This document shows positions 1-10,705 of a stretch of DNA of 59,709 bases, piece by piece (the stretch's first letter is position 1; every line of letters begins with the position of its first letter). Both the position numbers and the translations under genes were made by a program. The DNA is from Streptomyces sp. CoH27 (GTDB taxonomy: Bacteria > Actinomycetota > Actinomycetes > Streptomycetales > Streptomycetaceae). The notes under the pieces are model-generated. The model had not been told where the DNA came from and did not search any database. It worked only from the letters and a program-made list of their open reading frames with translations. The stretch is from NCBI RefSeq assembly GCF_020181035.1, contig NZ_JAIQYY010000014.1, positions 156,682-216,390 of the forward strand. The letters run 5' to 3'.

Positions 1-1833
1 CTTCTCCTTCGCCTGGTCGTTGCCGGACAGCCGGCCGGCGGAGATGAAGAACCGCCCGTCGGACCAGTCGATGACGCCGTCGTAGAAGGTGTCCTCGATC
101 TCGGCCGTGCCCGACGGGTTCTGCAGCAGCTTGGCGGGCGCGTGCGAGGAGCCGGTGACCGGCAGCGCGACCACCTGGCCGCCCGATTCGTACGACGGCT
201 GCACGTACGCGACGAGCTTGCCGCCGTCTTCCTTCATCGGGTACATCGGCTCGTCCGCCGGGGACTTGGCCCGCCACTTCGCCTTGCCGTCGGCGAGGCT
301 GATCGCGACGATCTCGTTGGCGGTGCTGGTGGTGTCCGTCGGCAGGTAGAGCGTGTCCGCGTCCGCGACGACGCCCTGGCAGCCCTGGAGGTCGCGTTCG
401 AGGATCTGCCAGCCGCAGCGGGGGCCGAACTTCTCGTCGACCTTGACCTCCGAGCGGAACTTGCCGTCCTTGGTGAACGTGGAGATGTTCCAGGCCTTCT
501 TGTCCTGGTTGGTCAGGTAGACCACCAGCGGGTCGACCGAGAAGGTCCGGCTGACCTGCCAGCCCTTCTTCACCGCCTGGGTCCACTTGACCTTGCCGGT
601 GGCCGGGTCGAGCTCCTGGATCTCGTCGTGCTCGTTGTCCCCGCCGGCGCCGCAGGACGCCACCTGGATCAGCCGGCTCGCACTGCCCGCGTACGCGGCC
701 GGGAAGCAGGCCGACCCGTACTTCTGCTTGTCGTACAGCTTCTTGCCGCTGTCGATGTCGTACGCCGTGCCCGACTCCGAACGGGCCACCAGCAGCGTCT
801 TGCCGCTCACCGTCAGCTCGACGTTGAGCGCGCTGTCGAACAGCCCGCCGTCGGCGACCTGGCCGCTCCAGCCCTTCTGGCCGGTGGCGAGGTCGATCTG
901 CTGGAGCTGGTTGCACTTGGCGCGGTCACTGACACCGCTCATGTACGCCACGACGACCTTGTCGTCGGCCGACTTCTGCGGGGTGACCGCGCAGATCTTC
1001 TGCGGGAAGGAGATCGGCTCCCAGGCGGCCTTGCCGTCGCCGGCGCCGTAGGCGAAGACCTGCTTGTACGCCGCCTTCGCCACGACCTTGTCCGTGACCC
1101 ACATGCCGGGCGCGTCCGCGCCGGAGCCCGGGGCGTCCGGCGCCGAGTGGTACCAGAGCACCTTCGCCTCGCCCGCCTTGCGGTTCGCATTCAGGTTGTC
1201 CGGGTCGTCGCCGCCGGACGCGCTCGGCGAGGCGGAGGCGGAGGCGGAGTGCTTGGGGTCGTCGCTCTGCTGGGCGACGGGCTTCTTCTTGCCGTCGCCG
1301 CCACTGGTGACCGCGTACACGGTGCCGCCGATGACGGCCAGCGCGGCCACCGCGGCACCGACGATCAGCGCCGTCCTCTTCCCGCCGGCACCGGCCTGCG
1401 GCACGGCACCGGGCGCGCCCGGGTACGGCTGCTGCTGCGGGTAGCCGTAACCGGGCTGCGGTGCGGCTCCGTAGGGGCCCGGCTGCTGCGGCTGCTGCGG
1501 GTAGCCGTAGGGGCCCGGAGTGCCGGGCGCGACGGGGGCGTTGTACGGGTTCTGCGCGCCGGGGGCGGCCGGGGCGCCGTACGGGCCGGGCTGCTGGGGG
1601 TAGCCGTAACCGGGCTGCGGGGCGGCCGGCGGCTGCGGCGGTGCCGCGGGCGGCTGGGCCGGCGGCGGAGGCGTGCCCTGCGGGGCGCTCGGCGGGGTCT
1701 GCGGGGCGCTCGGGGCGCCGAAACCGCCCTGGGCCGGTGGCGTCTGCGGGGCGCCGAAACCGCCGCCCTGTGGCGGCTGGTCCTGTGGCGCTCCGAATCC
1801 GCCGTGCGGCGGCTGGTTGGGCGGCTGGGTCAT
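1..1833 (-). CDS. PQQ-like beta-propeller membrane protein (3' end beyond window)
   Basis: The frame opens at ATG 1833 behind a GAGGGGGAAGAG ribosome site and runs off the left edge after 611 codons without a stop. Residues 1-145 are low-complexity Pro/Gln/Gly/Tyr sequence with GGFGAPQ-like and PGYGYPQQ-like repeats. One membrane helix follows at about 153-174. The extracellular part then carries repeated blades with motifs such as DPATGKVKW and SLADGKAKW, which are typical of PQQ-binding-like repeat (WD-like) propellers. It is probably a type II membrane protein with an external propeller; ligand unknown. The proline-rich cytoplasmic tail resembles that of many Streptomyces membrane proteins and kinases, but no kinase domain is present in what is visible. 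Fold call confident, role unknown. Confidence 0.8.
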   Translation of the reverse strand, partial: MTQPPNQPPHGGFGAPQDQPPQGGGFGAPQTPPAQGGFGAPSAPQTPPSAPQGTPPPPAQPPAAPPQPPAAPQPGYGYPQQPGPYGAPAAPGAQNPYNAPVAPGTPGPYGYPQQPQQPGPYGAAPQPGYGYPQQQPYPGAPGAVPQAGAGGKRTALIVGAAVAALAVIGGTVYAVTSGGDGKKKPVAQQSDDPKHSASASASPSASGGDDPDNLNANRKAGEAKVLWYHSAPDAPGSGADAPGMWVTDKVVAKAAYKQVFAYGAGDGKAAWEPISFPQKICAVTPQKSADDKVVVAYMSGVSDRAKCNQLQQIDLATGQKGWSGQVADGGLFDSALNVELTVSGKTLLVARSESGTAYDIDSGKKLYDKQKYGSACFPAAYAGSASRLIQVASCGAGGDNEHDEIQELDPATGKVKWTQAVKKGWQVSRTFSVDPLVVYLTNQDKKAWNISTFTKDGKFRSEVKVDEKFGPRCGWQILERDLQGCQGVVADADTLYLPTDTTSTANEIVAISLADGKAKWRAKSPADEPMYPMKEDGGKLVAYVQPSYESGGQVVALPVTGSSHAPAKLLQNPSGTAEIEDTFYDGVIDWSDGRFFISAGRLSGNDQAKEK

Positions 1834-2100
1834 CAGCGCTCTTCCCCCTCGTTCACTGATTTTTAGCCACGCCCTGAGGTTCTTGACGGACCCTGGGTCG
1901 TTACTCAGACAGTTCTCAGACGGCCCTTTCTATCACCCGCCTCTGACAGCGCACGGGCTCGGATCCGCCCCTGTTCCCAAGGGAGAACCGGCCCGTGATG
2001 CCGCCGTTACGCGCCTTCACGCCCCCTTCACGCGGCGCACGCACCTGGCTGATTCACGCCCGCGCGCGCCCCACTCCGCGTACTCGGCGCACTCCGCGCG
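1834..2100. other. Intergenic region upstream of the propeller gene
   Basis: These 267 bases separate the start of the propeller gene from the stop of the ABC-F gene, both on the minus strand. The promoter of the propeller gene should lie here, but I find no clear -35/-10 pair, no strong hairpin and no credible small ORF. Confidence 0.4.
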
Positions 2101-3909
<1,809 letters not shown>

Positions 3910-4066
3910 TTCACTCCTGTGCAGGGGGGTCGGTCAGCCTTCTAGCGTAGGGCAGCGGGGGGTGAGGGCGGGGCGCGAGGAGGTTGTCACTCTTTGTGAT
4001 GACGTGATCCGGAAGCAGCCGCTACGGTGGAGGGCAGGCGCCAGGATCTTGCCCATGGGAGGAACC

Positions 4067-4657
4067 ATGACAGCCCAGCGTGCTGAGCAGCCCGGATGGC
4101 GAATGCCCCCGCTGGACGGCTACACCGTCGACGACCTGCTCACCTTGCCGGATCTCCCGCCGCACACAGAGCTGATCGACGGGAGCCTGGTCCTCGTGAG
4201 CCCGCAGCGCTACTTCCACTTCGCCACGATCGACTTGCTGGTGACCGGCCTGCGTCAAACCGTGCCGTCCGACCTGAAGGTCGCTCGTGAGATGACGGTC
4301 GTATTGGATCGCCGTAATGGCCCGGAGCCCGACATCTCCGTGATCAAGGCCACCGCGAAGAAGGGACTGACCCAGACGTACTTCGAGGGAAGGGACGTAG
4401 TGCTCGCCGTAGAAGTCATCTCTCCGGAGTCCGAGGCCCGCGACCGGCTCACCAAAACGCACAAGTACGCGGCGGCAGGTATCCAGTACTACTGGCTGGT
4501 CGAGATGACCGAGCCGCACGACCACCCCGTCATCGAGGTCTTCGAACTCTCGGCGGACACAGGCACGTACCGGTCGACCGGCACCTACCGGGACCGCGTC
4601 AAGGTCGACAAGCCGTACCCCATCGACATCGACCTGACGGCGATCGACGAACTCTGA
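4067..4657 (+). CDS. Uma2 family endonuclease (DUF820)
   Basis: A 196-residue protein of the Uma2/DUF820 family, which has a PD-(D/E)XK nuclease fold and is abundant in Streptomyces. The active-site pattern is visible: HTELIDGSLVLV near the N-terminus, EPDISVI (Asp), LAVEVISPES (Glu) and the downstream THKYAAAGIQYYWLV helix. ATG 4067 is chosen over ATG 4055 because GGGAGGA at 4058-4064 is correctly spaced for it. The gene is alone on the plus strand and ends 4 bases before the ispE stop. The physiological role of these proteins is not established. Confidence 0.85.
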   Translation: MTAQRAEQPGWRMPPLDGYTVDDLLTLPDLPPHTELIDGSLVLVSPQRYFHFATIDLLVTGLRQTVPSDLKVAREMTVVLDRRNGPEPDISVIKATAKKGLTQTYFEGRDVVLAVEVISPESEARDRLTKTHKYAAAGIQYYWLVEMTEPHDHPVIEVFELSADTGTYRSTGTYRDRVKVDKPYPIDIDLTAIDEL

Positions 4658-4661
4658 GGCC

Positions 4662-5555
4662 CTAGAGAGCCGTCGCCCCCGCCACCGGCCCCGCCGCCTT
4701 CCGCACGGCCCTGCACGTCCCCGACGCCCGCAGGGCCTCCGCCACCTTCTCCGCCGACTCGGCATCACGCGCGAGGAACGCCGTCGTAGGCCCGGAACCC
4801 GAGACCAGCGCGGTAAGCGCACCCGCCCCCCGCCCCGCCTCCAGCGTGTCCGCCAGCTCCGGGAACAGGGACAGCGCCGCAGGCTGAAGGTCATTGGACA
4901 CGGCCGCCGCCAGCGCCTCCACGTCCCCCTTCGCCAGCGCCTCCAGCAGCTCCGCCGAAGCCACCGGCTCCGGGATCTCCCGCCCCTGAGCCAGCCGGTC
5001 GAACTCACGGAAGACGGCCGGCGTCGACAACCCCCGCTCGGCCATCGCGAACACCCAGTGGAAGGTGCCGCCGGTCTCCAGGGCGGTCAGCTGCTCGCCC
5101 CGTCCGACGCCGAGAGCGGCGCCTCCGACCAGGCTGAACGGCACGTCACTGCCCAACTCCGCGCAGATCGCGAGCAGTTCGGCCCGCGAAGCCCCCGTCC
5201 CCCACAGCGTATTGCAGGCGAGCAGCGCGCCCGCGCCGTCCGCGCTGCCGCCCGCCATGCCGCCGGCGACCGGGATGTCCTTGTCGATGTGGATGTGCAC
5301 GGCCGGTTCGATGCCCCGGCGCGCGGCCAGCGCGATCGCGGCGCGCGCGGCGAGGTTGGTGCGGTCCAGAGGGACCTCGCCGGCGTCCGGGCCCGCGCAG
5401 GTGACCCGCAGCTCGTCGGCCGGGCTGACGGTGACCTCGTCGTACAGGCCGACGGCGAGGAAGACGTTGGCGAGGTCGTGGAACCCGTCGGGGCGCGCGG
5501 CGCCGACCGCGAGCTGGACGTTGACCTTGGCCGGCACCCGTACCGTGACGCTCAC
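4662..5555 (-). CDS. ispE: 4-(cytidine 5'-diphospho)-2-C-methyl-D-erythritol kinase
   Basis: A 297-residue GHMP kinase of the MEP isoprenoid pathway, phosphorylating CDP-ME to CDP-ME 2-phosphate in the cytoplasm. Seen: the N-terminal PAKVNVQLAVG with its conserved Lys and Asn, the ATP loop VAGGMAGGSADGAGA near residue 95, and the C-terminal LVSGSGPTTAFLA glycine loop. Its start overlaps the rsmA stop by 4 bases (5552-5555), so translation is probably coupled; an rsmA-ispE pair is usual in actinomycetes. Confidence 0.95.
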   Translation of the reverse strand: MSVTVRVPAKVNVQLAVGAARPDGFHDLANVFLAVGLYDEVTVSPADELRVTCAGPDAGEVPLDRTNLAARAAIALAARRGIEPAVHIHIDKDIPVAGGMAGGSADGAGALLACNTLWGTGASRAELLAICAELGSDVPFSLVGGAALGVGRGEQLTALETGGTFHWVFAMAERGLSTPAVFREFDRLAQGREIPEPVASAELLEALAKGDVEALAAAVSNDLQPAALSLFPELADTLEAGRGAGALTALVSGSGPTTAFLARDAESAEKVAEALRASGTCRAVRKAAGPVAGATAL

Positions 5556-6442
5556 GTGTCGCTCTCCTCGTGCCGGGTGATCGCGTCCTTGTGCTCGGCG
5601 ATCCGCGCGAACTCCTCCACCGTCAGCGACTCCCCGCGGGCCTGCGGCGAGACTCCGGCCGCGACCAGGGCGGCCTCGGCGGCGGCGGCGGATCCGGCCC
5701 AGCCGGCGAGCGCCGCCCGCAGGGTCTTGCGGCGCTGTGCAAAGGCCGCGTCGACGACCGCGAAGACCTCTCTCTTGGCGGCCGTGGTCTTGATCGGCTC
5801 GGCCCGCCGGACCAGTGAGACCAGCCCGCTGTCGACGTTCGGCGCGGGCCAGAAGACATTGCGGCCGATCGCCCCGGCCCGCTTCACCTCGGCGTACCAG
5901 TTGGCCTTCACGGACGGCACGCCGTACACCTTGTTGCCGGGCGCAGCGGCGAGCCGGTCGGCGACCTCGGACTGCACCATGACCAGGGTGCGCTCGATGC
6001 TCGGGAACGTGTCGAGCATGTGCAGCAGCACGGGCACGGCGACGTTGTACGGCAGGTTCGCCACCAGGGCCGTCGGGGCCGGGCCGGGCAGCTCGGTGAC
6101 GTGCATGGCGTCGGAGTGGACCAGCGCGAACCGCTCGGCACGCTCCGGCATGCGCGCGCCGACGGTGGCGGGCAGCGCTGCGGCCAGCACGTCGTCGATC
6201 TCGACGGCGGTGACCCGGTCGGCGGCCTCCAGCAGCGCCAGCGTGAGAGACCCGAGCCCCGGCCCGACCTCCACGACGACGTCATCGGGGCGGACCTCGG
6301 CGGTGCGCACGATACGGCGGACCGTGTTGGCGTCGATCACGAAGTTCTGGCCGCGCTGCTTGGTGGGACGGACACCGAGCGCGGCCGCCAGCTCGCGGAT
6401 GTCGGCGGGACCGAGGAGGGCGTCGGGGGTGGGGCTGCTCAC
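5552..6442 (-). CDS. rsmA: 16S rRNA (adenine1518/1519-N6)-dimethyltransferase
   Basis: A 296-residue KsgA/RsmA-type SAM methyltransferase that dimethylates two adjacent adenines in the 3' hairpin of 16S rRNA late in 30S assembly. Motif I is VVEVGPGLGSLTLALLE near residue 60; the catalytic NLPYNVAVPVLL motif is near residue 130; the basic C-terminal subdomain carries QRRKTLRAAL. The ATG at 6442 begins MSSPTPDALLG. It lies between the Rpf-like gene (118-bp gap) and ispE (4-bp overlap). Confidence 0.95.
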   Translation of the reverse strand: MSSPTPDALLGPADIRELAAALGVRPTKQRGQNFVIDANTVRRIVRTAEVRPDDVVVEVGPGLGSLTLALLEAADRVTAVEIDDVLAAALPATVGARMPERAERFALVHSDAMHVTELPGPAPTALVANLPYNVAVPVLLHMLDTFPSIERTLVMVQSEVADRLAAAPGNKVYGVPSVKANWYAEVKRAGAIGRNVFWPAPNVDSGLVSLVRRAEPIKTTAAKREVFAVVDAAFAQRRKTLRAALAGWAGSAAAAEAALVAAGVSPQARGESLTVEEFARIAEHKDAITRHEESDT

Positions 6443-6560
6443 GGGACAAGGGTACGGGGGTCTGCCCGGCCGGATTGCCAGGCGCCGGGTGCTGGGGTCG
6501 GCCGGGGGGCAGATCGCTCGCCGGCGCCGGCGTCGGGCCTCCCCCGAGCCCTCCGAGCCT

Positions 6561-7979
6561 TCAGCCGCGCAGCCGCGCCCCGCAGTGCGGCCACGGTGTC
6601 GCCCCCCGCCGCACGTACAGCTTCTTCGCGCGGAACGTCTGTTCCTCGGCCGGTGCCTCCTGGGGGCGTCCGCTGCCGCCGAGGCTGTGCCAGGTATGGG
6701 TGTCGAACTGGTAGAGGCCGCCGTAGGTCCCCGAGGGGTCGACCGCGTCCGGGCGGCCGCCGGACTCGCAGGCGGCGAGACCCCGCCAGTTCAGGTGGTC
6801 GGCGCCGGCCACGGAGGTGGGCCGCTTCTTGGTGCCGACCCTGACGATCTGCGGTTTCGGCTTGCGCACCACCTCGGAGGTCTCCCGGCGCGGCTTCCCG
6901 CGGACCCCGTTGACGGTGCGCAGCAGGTAGGTGTCGCGCCGCAGGCCCGGCACGCCGGGCTGAGTGATGACCTCGGTGCCCTTGAAGAGGGTGGGGTCCT
7001 CGGTGCGCTGGACCTCGAACGGGATCTGCTCCTCGCGGACCTCCCGGCTGCCGCTGACCCGCAGCACGGTGATCGTCTGCCCGTCGCGCGGGAAGCTGTC
7101 CGGCGGGACGGAGGTGGCGTCCTCGCCGCGCAGGGTGATGCCGGCCTCCTCGACGGCCTCGCGGACGGTGGCCGCGTTGGTGCGGATGGTGCGGGTCCGG
7201 CCGTCCGCCATGACCGTGACGGCGCGCTCGGTGCGCACGTCGAGCGCGAGCCCGGCGCGTCCGATGGCCTGGGAGCGTGAGGCGGACAGATACGCGCCCT
7301 CGGCGCGCACTCCCAGCTCGTCCAGCGCTCCTTCCACCGTGTGCGCCGTTGTCCACACCTCGCGCCGTTCGCCGTCCAGGGTGAGCCGGACGGGGCGCCC
7401 GTAGTGCACGGCGACGGCGTCGCCGCTGGCGAGCGCCGTATCGGGGGCGGGCGCGACCATGTCGTGCGCCCCTACGCGCACACCCTCGTCGGCGAGCAGC
7501 TCGCGCACGTCGCCGGCGAAGGTGTGCAGGGTGCGCTGCTTGCCGTCGACGGTCAGCTCGACCGCCTTGTCGTTGGCGATGAACGCGGTGGTGCCGCCGG
7601 CCAGGAAGGCCACGACCAGCGCCTGCGGCAGCAGACGGCGCACGGCGGACTCGGGGCGCTCGGCGCAGCGCGCCCTGCGCCGGCGCGCACCCCGCCCACT
7701 CACTCCGGCGGCCACCTCCGCCTCGCTCGCCTCTTCTTCCAGCACGCTCCCGGCGTGCGCGACACCGGCGCCCGCGCCCTGCCGGGGCAGCACCGGCTCG
7801 GCCACGAAGTACGCCTGCGCCTCGTAGGCGGGCCGGTAGGTGTCCTCGTACAGCCAGTACGGCAGGGTCTCCGCGCTGTGCACGGACCCGTCGGGGCCGT
7901 ACGGCGGGGCGGGGACGTCATGGTGGTACGACGCGTAGGGCTCGTGTGTCTCGAACGTCTCGTACTGCGACTTGCTCAC
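6561..7979 (-). CDS. Resuscitation-promoting factor / G5-domain muralytic protein (RpfB type)
   Basis: A 472-residue secreted or membrane-anchored cell-wall hydrolase. Order: a cytoplasmic acidic and arginine-rich head (1-112), one membrane helix (about 113-133, QALVVAFLAGG), three DUF348 ubiquitin-like modules (about 137-300, each with a VxLxxDGxxRxxxT pattern), a G5 domain (about 305-385), and a C-terminal transglycosylase-like domain with the catalytic Glu in AACESGG followed by YGGLYQFDTHTWHSLGG. GTG 7979 (VSKSQYETF) is chosen because CTGGAG lies 9 bases upstream; longer in-frame starts would extend into the leader. Known Rpf proteins cleave peptidoglycan during spore germination and outgrowth. 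Confidence 0.9.
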   Translation of the reverse strand: MSKSQYETFETHEPYASYHHDVPAPPYGPDGSVHSAETLPYWLYEDTYRPAYEAQAYFVAEPVLPRQGAGAGVAHAGSVLEEEASEAEVAAGVSGRGARRRRARCAERPESAVRRLLPQALVVAFLAGGTTAFIANDKAVELTVDGKQRTLHTFAGDVRELLADEGVRVGAHDMVAPAPDTALASGDAVAVHYGRPVRLTLDGERREVWTTAHTVEGALDELGVRAEGAYLSASRSQAIGRAGLALDVRTERAVTVMADGRTRTIRTNAATVREAVEEAGITLRGEDATSVPPDSFPRDGQTITVLRVSGSREVREEQIPFEVQRTEDPTLFKGTEVITQPGVPGLRRDTYLLRTVNGVRGKPRRETSEVVRKPKPQIVRVGTKKRPTSVAGADHLNWRGLAACESGGRPDAVDPSGTYGGLYQFDTHTWHSLGGSGRPQEAPAEEQTFRAKKLYVRRGATPWPHCGARLRG

Positions 7980-8097
7980 GCCGACACGCTCCAGGGGTGC
8001 CAGAGGGGTCCGGATCGGGCCCCCAGAACCTAGCGGAGCGGCCGTCACTCTCCAAAGCGACGCGACTACGTACTGTTGCCCGTACGCGCGCGTGTGC

Positions 8098-9012
8098 TCA
8101 GTAGTCGAAGGCGCGGGCGGTGTTGGCGGCCAGGGCGGTCGCCAGCGTGTCCTCGTCGATGCCGCGCACGGCGGCCATCGCGCGCACCGTGACCGGGATC
8201 AGATAGGGCGCGTTGGGCCGGCCCCGGTAGGGCGCCGGGGTCAGGAAGGGCGCGTCGGTCTCCACGAGGACCAGCTCCAGCGGGGCGACGGCGAGCGCGT
8301 CGCGCAGGTTCTGGGCGTTCTTGAAGGTGACGTTGCCGGCGAAGGACATGAAGTAGCCCTCGCGCGCGCAGATCTCCGCCATGGCGGCGTCGCCGGAGTA
8401 GCAGTGGAAGACGGTGCGCTCGGGGGCGCCCTCCTCCTTCAGCACGCGCAGCACGTCGGCGTGGGCGTCGCGGTCGTGGATGACGAGCGCCTTGCCGTGC
8501 CGCTTGGCGATCTCGATGTGGGCGCGGAAGGACCGCTCCTGGGCCGCCTTGCCCTCGGGGCCGGTGCGGAAGTAGTCCAGGCCCGTCTCGCCGACGCCCT
8601 TGACCTGCGGCAGCCCGGCCAGCCGGTCGATCTCGGCCAGGGCCTCGTCCAGCGCCGCGTCACCGCCCGGCTCCCGGGCGCCCTGCCGCGACCAGCCGTC
8701 GGGGTCGCCGTGCACGATGCGCGGGGCCTCGTTGGGGTGCAGGGCGACGGTGGCGTGGACGCTGTCGTACGCCGCCGCGGTCTCGGCGGCCCAGCGCGAG
8801 CCCTTGATGTCGCAGCCGACCTGGACGACGGTCGTCACACCCACCGACGCGGCCTTGGCGAGGCCCTCCTCGACCGTGCCCGACTGCATGTCGAGGTGGG
8901 TGTGGGAGTCGGCGACGGGCACCTGGAGGGGCGCCGGAAGCGGCGGGGCGCTGTTCTTGTCGGTCTTGTCGCTCCTGTCGTCCCTGGAGCTCTGGCCGGC
9001 GTTCGAAGGCAT
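8098..9012 (-). CDS. TatD family hydrolase
   Basis: A 304-residue metal-dependent TIM-barrel hydrolase of the TatD family, whose members show 3'-5' DNase activity. Metal ligands are visible: DSHTHLD (His pair), GETGLDYF (Glu), LVIHDRDAH and FHCYSGD (His), and VETDAPFLTP (Asp). The first 35 residues are a polar extension not usual for short TatD proteins. The gene precedes the Rpf gene by 118 bp on the same strand. Confidence 0.92.
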   Translation of the reverse strand: MPSNAGQSSRDDRSDKTDKNSAPPLPAPLQVPVADSHTHLDMQSGTVEEGLAKAASVGVTTVVQVGCDIKGSRWAAETAAAYDSVHATVALHPNEAPRIVHGDPDGWSRQGAREPGGDAALDEALAEIDRLAGLPQVKGVGETGLDYFRTGPEGKAAQERSFRAHIEIAKRHGKALVIHDRDAHADVLRVLKEEGAPERTVFHCYSGDAAMAEICAREGYFMSFAGNVTFKNAQNLRDALAVAPLELVLVETDAPFLTPAPYRGRPNAPYLIPVTVRAMAAVRGIDEDTLATALAANTARAFDY

Positions 9013-9060
9013 GCCCCCGATCCTACGAAAGGGGCATGCCGTCAGCGTCCGGAGCCCGGC

Positions 9061-9471
9061 TCAGCCGGCCTTGCGCTGGAACGGGTGCAGGAGGTCGGAC
9101 AGATGCCAGTGGTGCGGCTCCCGGGGCTCGGCGGGCACCGCGGGCGCCCCGGGCACCTCGACCGGGCCCGCCGGCGGCACGCTGTGGTCCCGGTGCGCCT
9201 CGCCGCACACCGACGAGACCTGCCCCGCGCGCATGATCCGCACGACGTGACCGTCGCAGTTGTGGCAGCTGGGCCGGCTCAGCGGCGACGGCACGACCTG
9301 GCCGTCCGCCACGTACAGCACGAACTCGTGCCCATCGGCGTCCGTGTGGTGCTCTATCTCGTACGACTGCTCCCAGCCGTGCCCGCAGCGCATGCAGGCG
9401 AACGAATACGACTCGTGAACGACGGCTGTGGCCGTACCACGGAGGCCGGTCTGCCCTGCGATCTCGCTCAT
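9061..9471 (-). CDS. Small zinc-ribbon protein, function unknown
   Basis: A 136-residue protein with two CxxC knuckles about 41 residues apart (FACMRCGHGW and SCHNCDGHVV), so a zinc-ribbon fold is likely. The C-terminal third is proline-rich and ends HHWHLSDLLHPFQRKAG. ATG 9471 (MSEIAGQTG) is preferred over an upstream in-frame ATG at 9630 because GAGGAG sits 5 bases before it. Same strand as tatD, 48 bp apart. I do not recognise a specific family. Confidence 0.7.
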   Translation of the reverse strand: MSEIAGQTGLRGTATAVVHESYSFACMRCGHGWEQSYEIEHHTDADGHEFVLYVADGQVVPSPLSRPSCHNCDGHVVRIMRAGQVSSVCGEAHRDHSVPPAGPVEVPGAPAVPAEPREPHHWHLSDLLHPFQRKAG

Positions 9472-9686
9472 GCCAGCTCCTCTGATCCGCTGGTCGGAGG
9501 GACGGTTGTGCGTCCCTTCGACCAGTGGACGCCTTCGCCGGCGCGGGCGCAGCAGGGCTGTCGAGTGTTGGAGGCGTTTTGGCGGTTCCTTGCCGAAGAT
9601 GACCTGTTCGGTCCCGTTTCGCTTTGCCATCGGCGACAGCCTTTTGCCGTCCCATGGCCCATCCGCTCACCCGAGAACAGCCCTGC

Positions 9687-10568
9687 TCAGAGGGGGTTTT
9701 CGGCGCCGCCCCCGGCGCCGCCGCCGGTGGCGCGCTTGGCGGCGACGACGGCGTCGAACACCACCCGCTTCGGCACCCCCGCCTCCACGGCCACCGCCGC
9801 GATCGCCTCCTTGCGCCGCTCCCCGGCCTCCTCCCGCACCCGCACCCGCCGCACGAGCTCCGCCGCGTCGAGTTCCTCGGGCCCGGCCTCGGGCGCCCCC
9901 TCGACCACGACGGTGATCTCCCCGCGCACCCCCTCCGCGGCCCAGCGCGCCAGCTCGTCCAGCGGACCGCGCCGGACCTCCTCGTACGTCTTGGTCAGCT
10001 CGCGGCAGACGGCGGCCCGCCGGTCCGTGCCGAAGACCTCGGCCATGGCGGCGAGGGTGTCGTCGAGCCGGTGGGGGGCCTCGAAGTAGACGAGGGTGCG
10101 CCGCTCGCCGGCGACCTCGCGCAGCCGGGACAGCCGTTCGCCCGCCTTGCGCGGCAGGAAGCCCTCGAAGCAGAAGCGGTCGACGGGCAGCCCGGACAGG
10201 GCGAGCGCGGTGAGCACGGCGGACGGGCCGGGTACGGCGGTGACCCGGATGTCCTTCTCGACGGCCGCCGCGACCAGCCGGTAGCCCGGGTCGGAGACGG
10301 ACGGCATGCCGGCGTCGGTCACGAGCAGCACGCGCGCGCCGCCGAGCAGCTCCTCGACCAGCTCCGGTGTGCGGGCGGACTCGTTGCCCTCGAAGTACGA
10401 CACGACACGCCCCTTGGGCAGGACGCCGAGCGCCTGGGTGAGCCGGCGCAGCCGCCGGGTGTCCTCGGCGGCGACGATGTCGGCGCCGGCCAGCTCCTCG
10501 GCGAGCCGGGGCGGCGCGTCCGCGATGTCGCCGATGGGGGTACCTGCGAGGACAAGGGTTCCAGTCAC
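9687..10568 (-). CDS. rsmI: 16S rRNA (cytidine1402-2'-O)-methyltransferase
   Basis: A 293-residue tetrapyrrole-methylase-fold enzyme that 2'-O-methylates C1402 of 16S rRNA. Seen: LVLAGTPIGDIADAP at the N-terminus, VAAEDTRRLRRL, the SAM loop LLVTDAGMPSVSDPGYRLV and KRTV/YFEAPHRL-type motifs. GTG 10568 (VTGTLVLAGTP) has GGGAGGATGG upstream and matches the usual family N-terminus. It is divergent from pmt, with a 137-bp shared promoter region, and ends in a Gly/Ala-rich tail. Confidence 0.94.
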   Translation of the reverse strand: MTGTLVLAGTPIGDIADAPPRLAEELAGADIVAAEDTRRLRRLTQALGVLPKGRVVSYFEGNESARTPELVEELLGGARVLLVTDAGMPSVSDPGYRLVAAAVEKDIRVTAVPGPSAVLTALALSGLPVDRFCFEGFLPRKAGERLSRLREVAGERRTLVYFEAPHRLDDTLAAMAEVFGTDRRAAVCRELTKTYEEVRRGPLDELARWAAEGVRGEITVVVEGAPEAGPEELDAAELVRRVRVREEAGERRKEAIAAVAVEAGVPKRVVFDAVVAAKRATGGGAGGGAENPL

Positions 10569-10705
10569 ACCCCCATCCTCCCAGCCCCGGGCCACCGCGC
10601 GGCCCGCCCCCACGGCCACGGGCCCGCTCTCACGGACGCGGCAGAGTGACCGCTTCCCGACCGGTACCGCACATGCACGGGACTCGCACAGATCGGTTCC
10701 CTACC

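Noticed and set aside
5058..7280. Long open frame on the plus strand opposite ispE, rsmA and the Rpf gene
   Set aside because: Its translation is Arg/Gly/Ala low complexity with no motif; it exists because of high third-position GC in the real genes on the other strand.
7349..7357. DnaA box TTGTCCACA in the Rpf gene
   Set aside because: A single box in coding sequence, with no second box nearby, is expected by chance; it was not counted with the pair at 50.6 kb.
9551..9687. Inverted repeat AGCAGGGCTGT / ACAGCCCTGCT 115 bases apart
   Set aside because: Arms are too far apart for a terminator and one overlaps the rsmI stop. Likely chance in GC-rich sequence.
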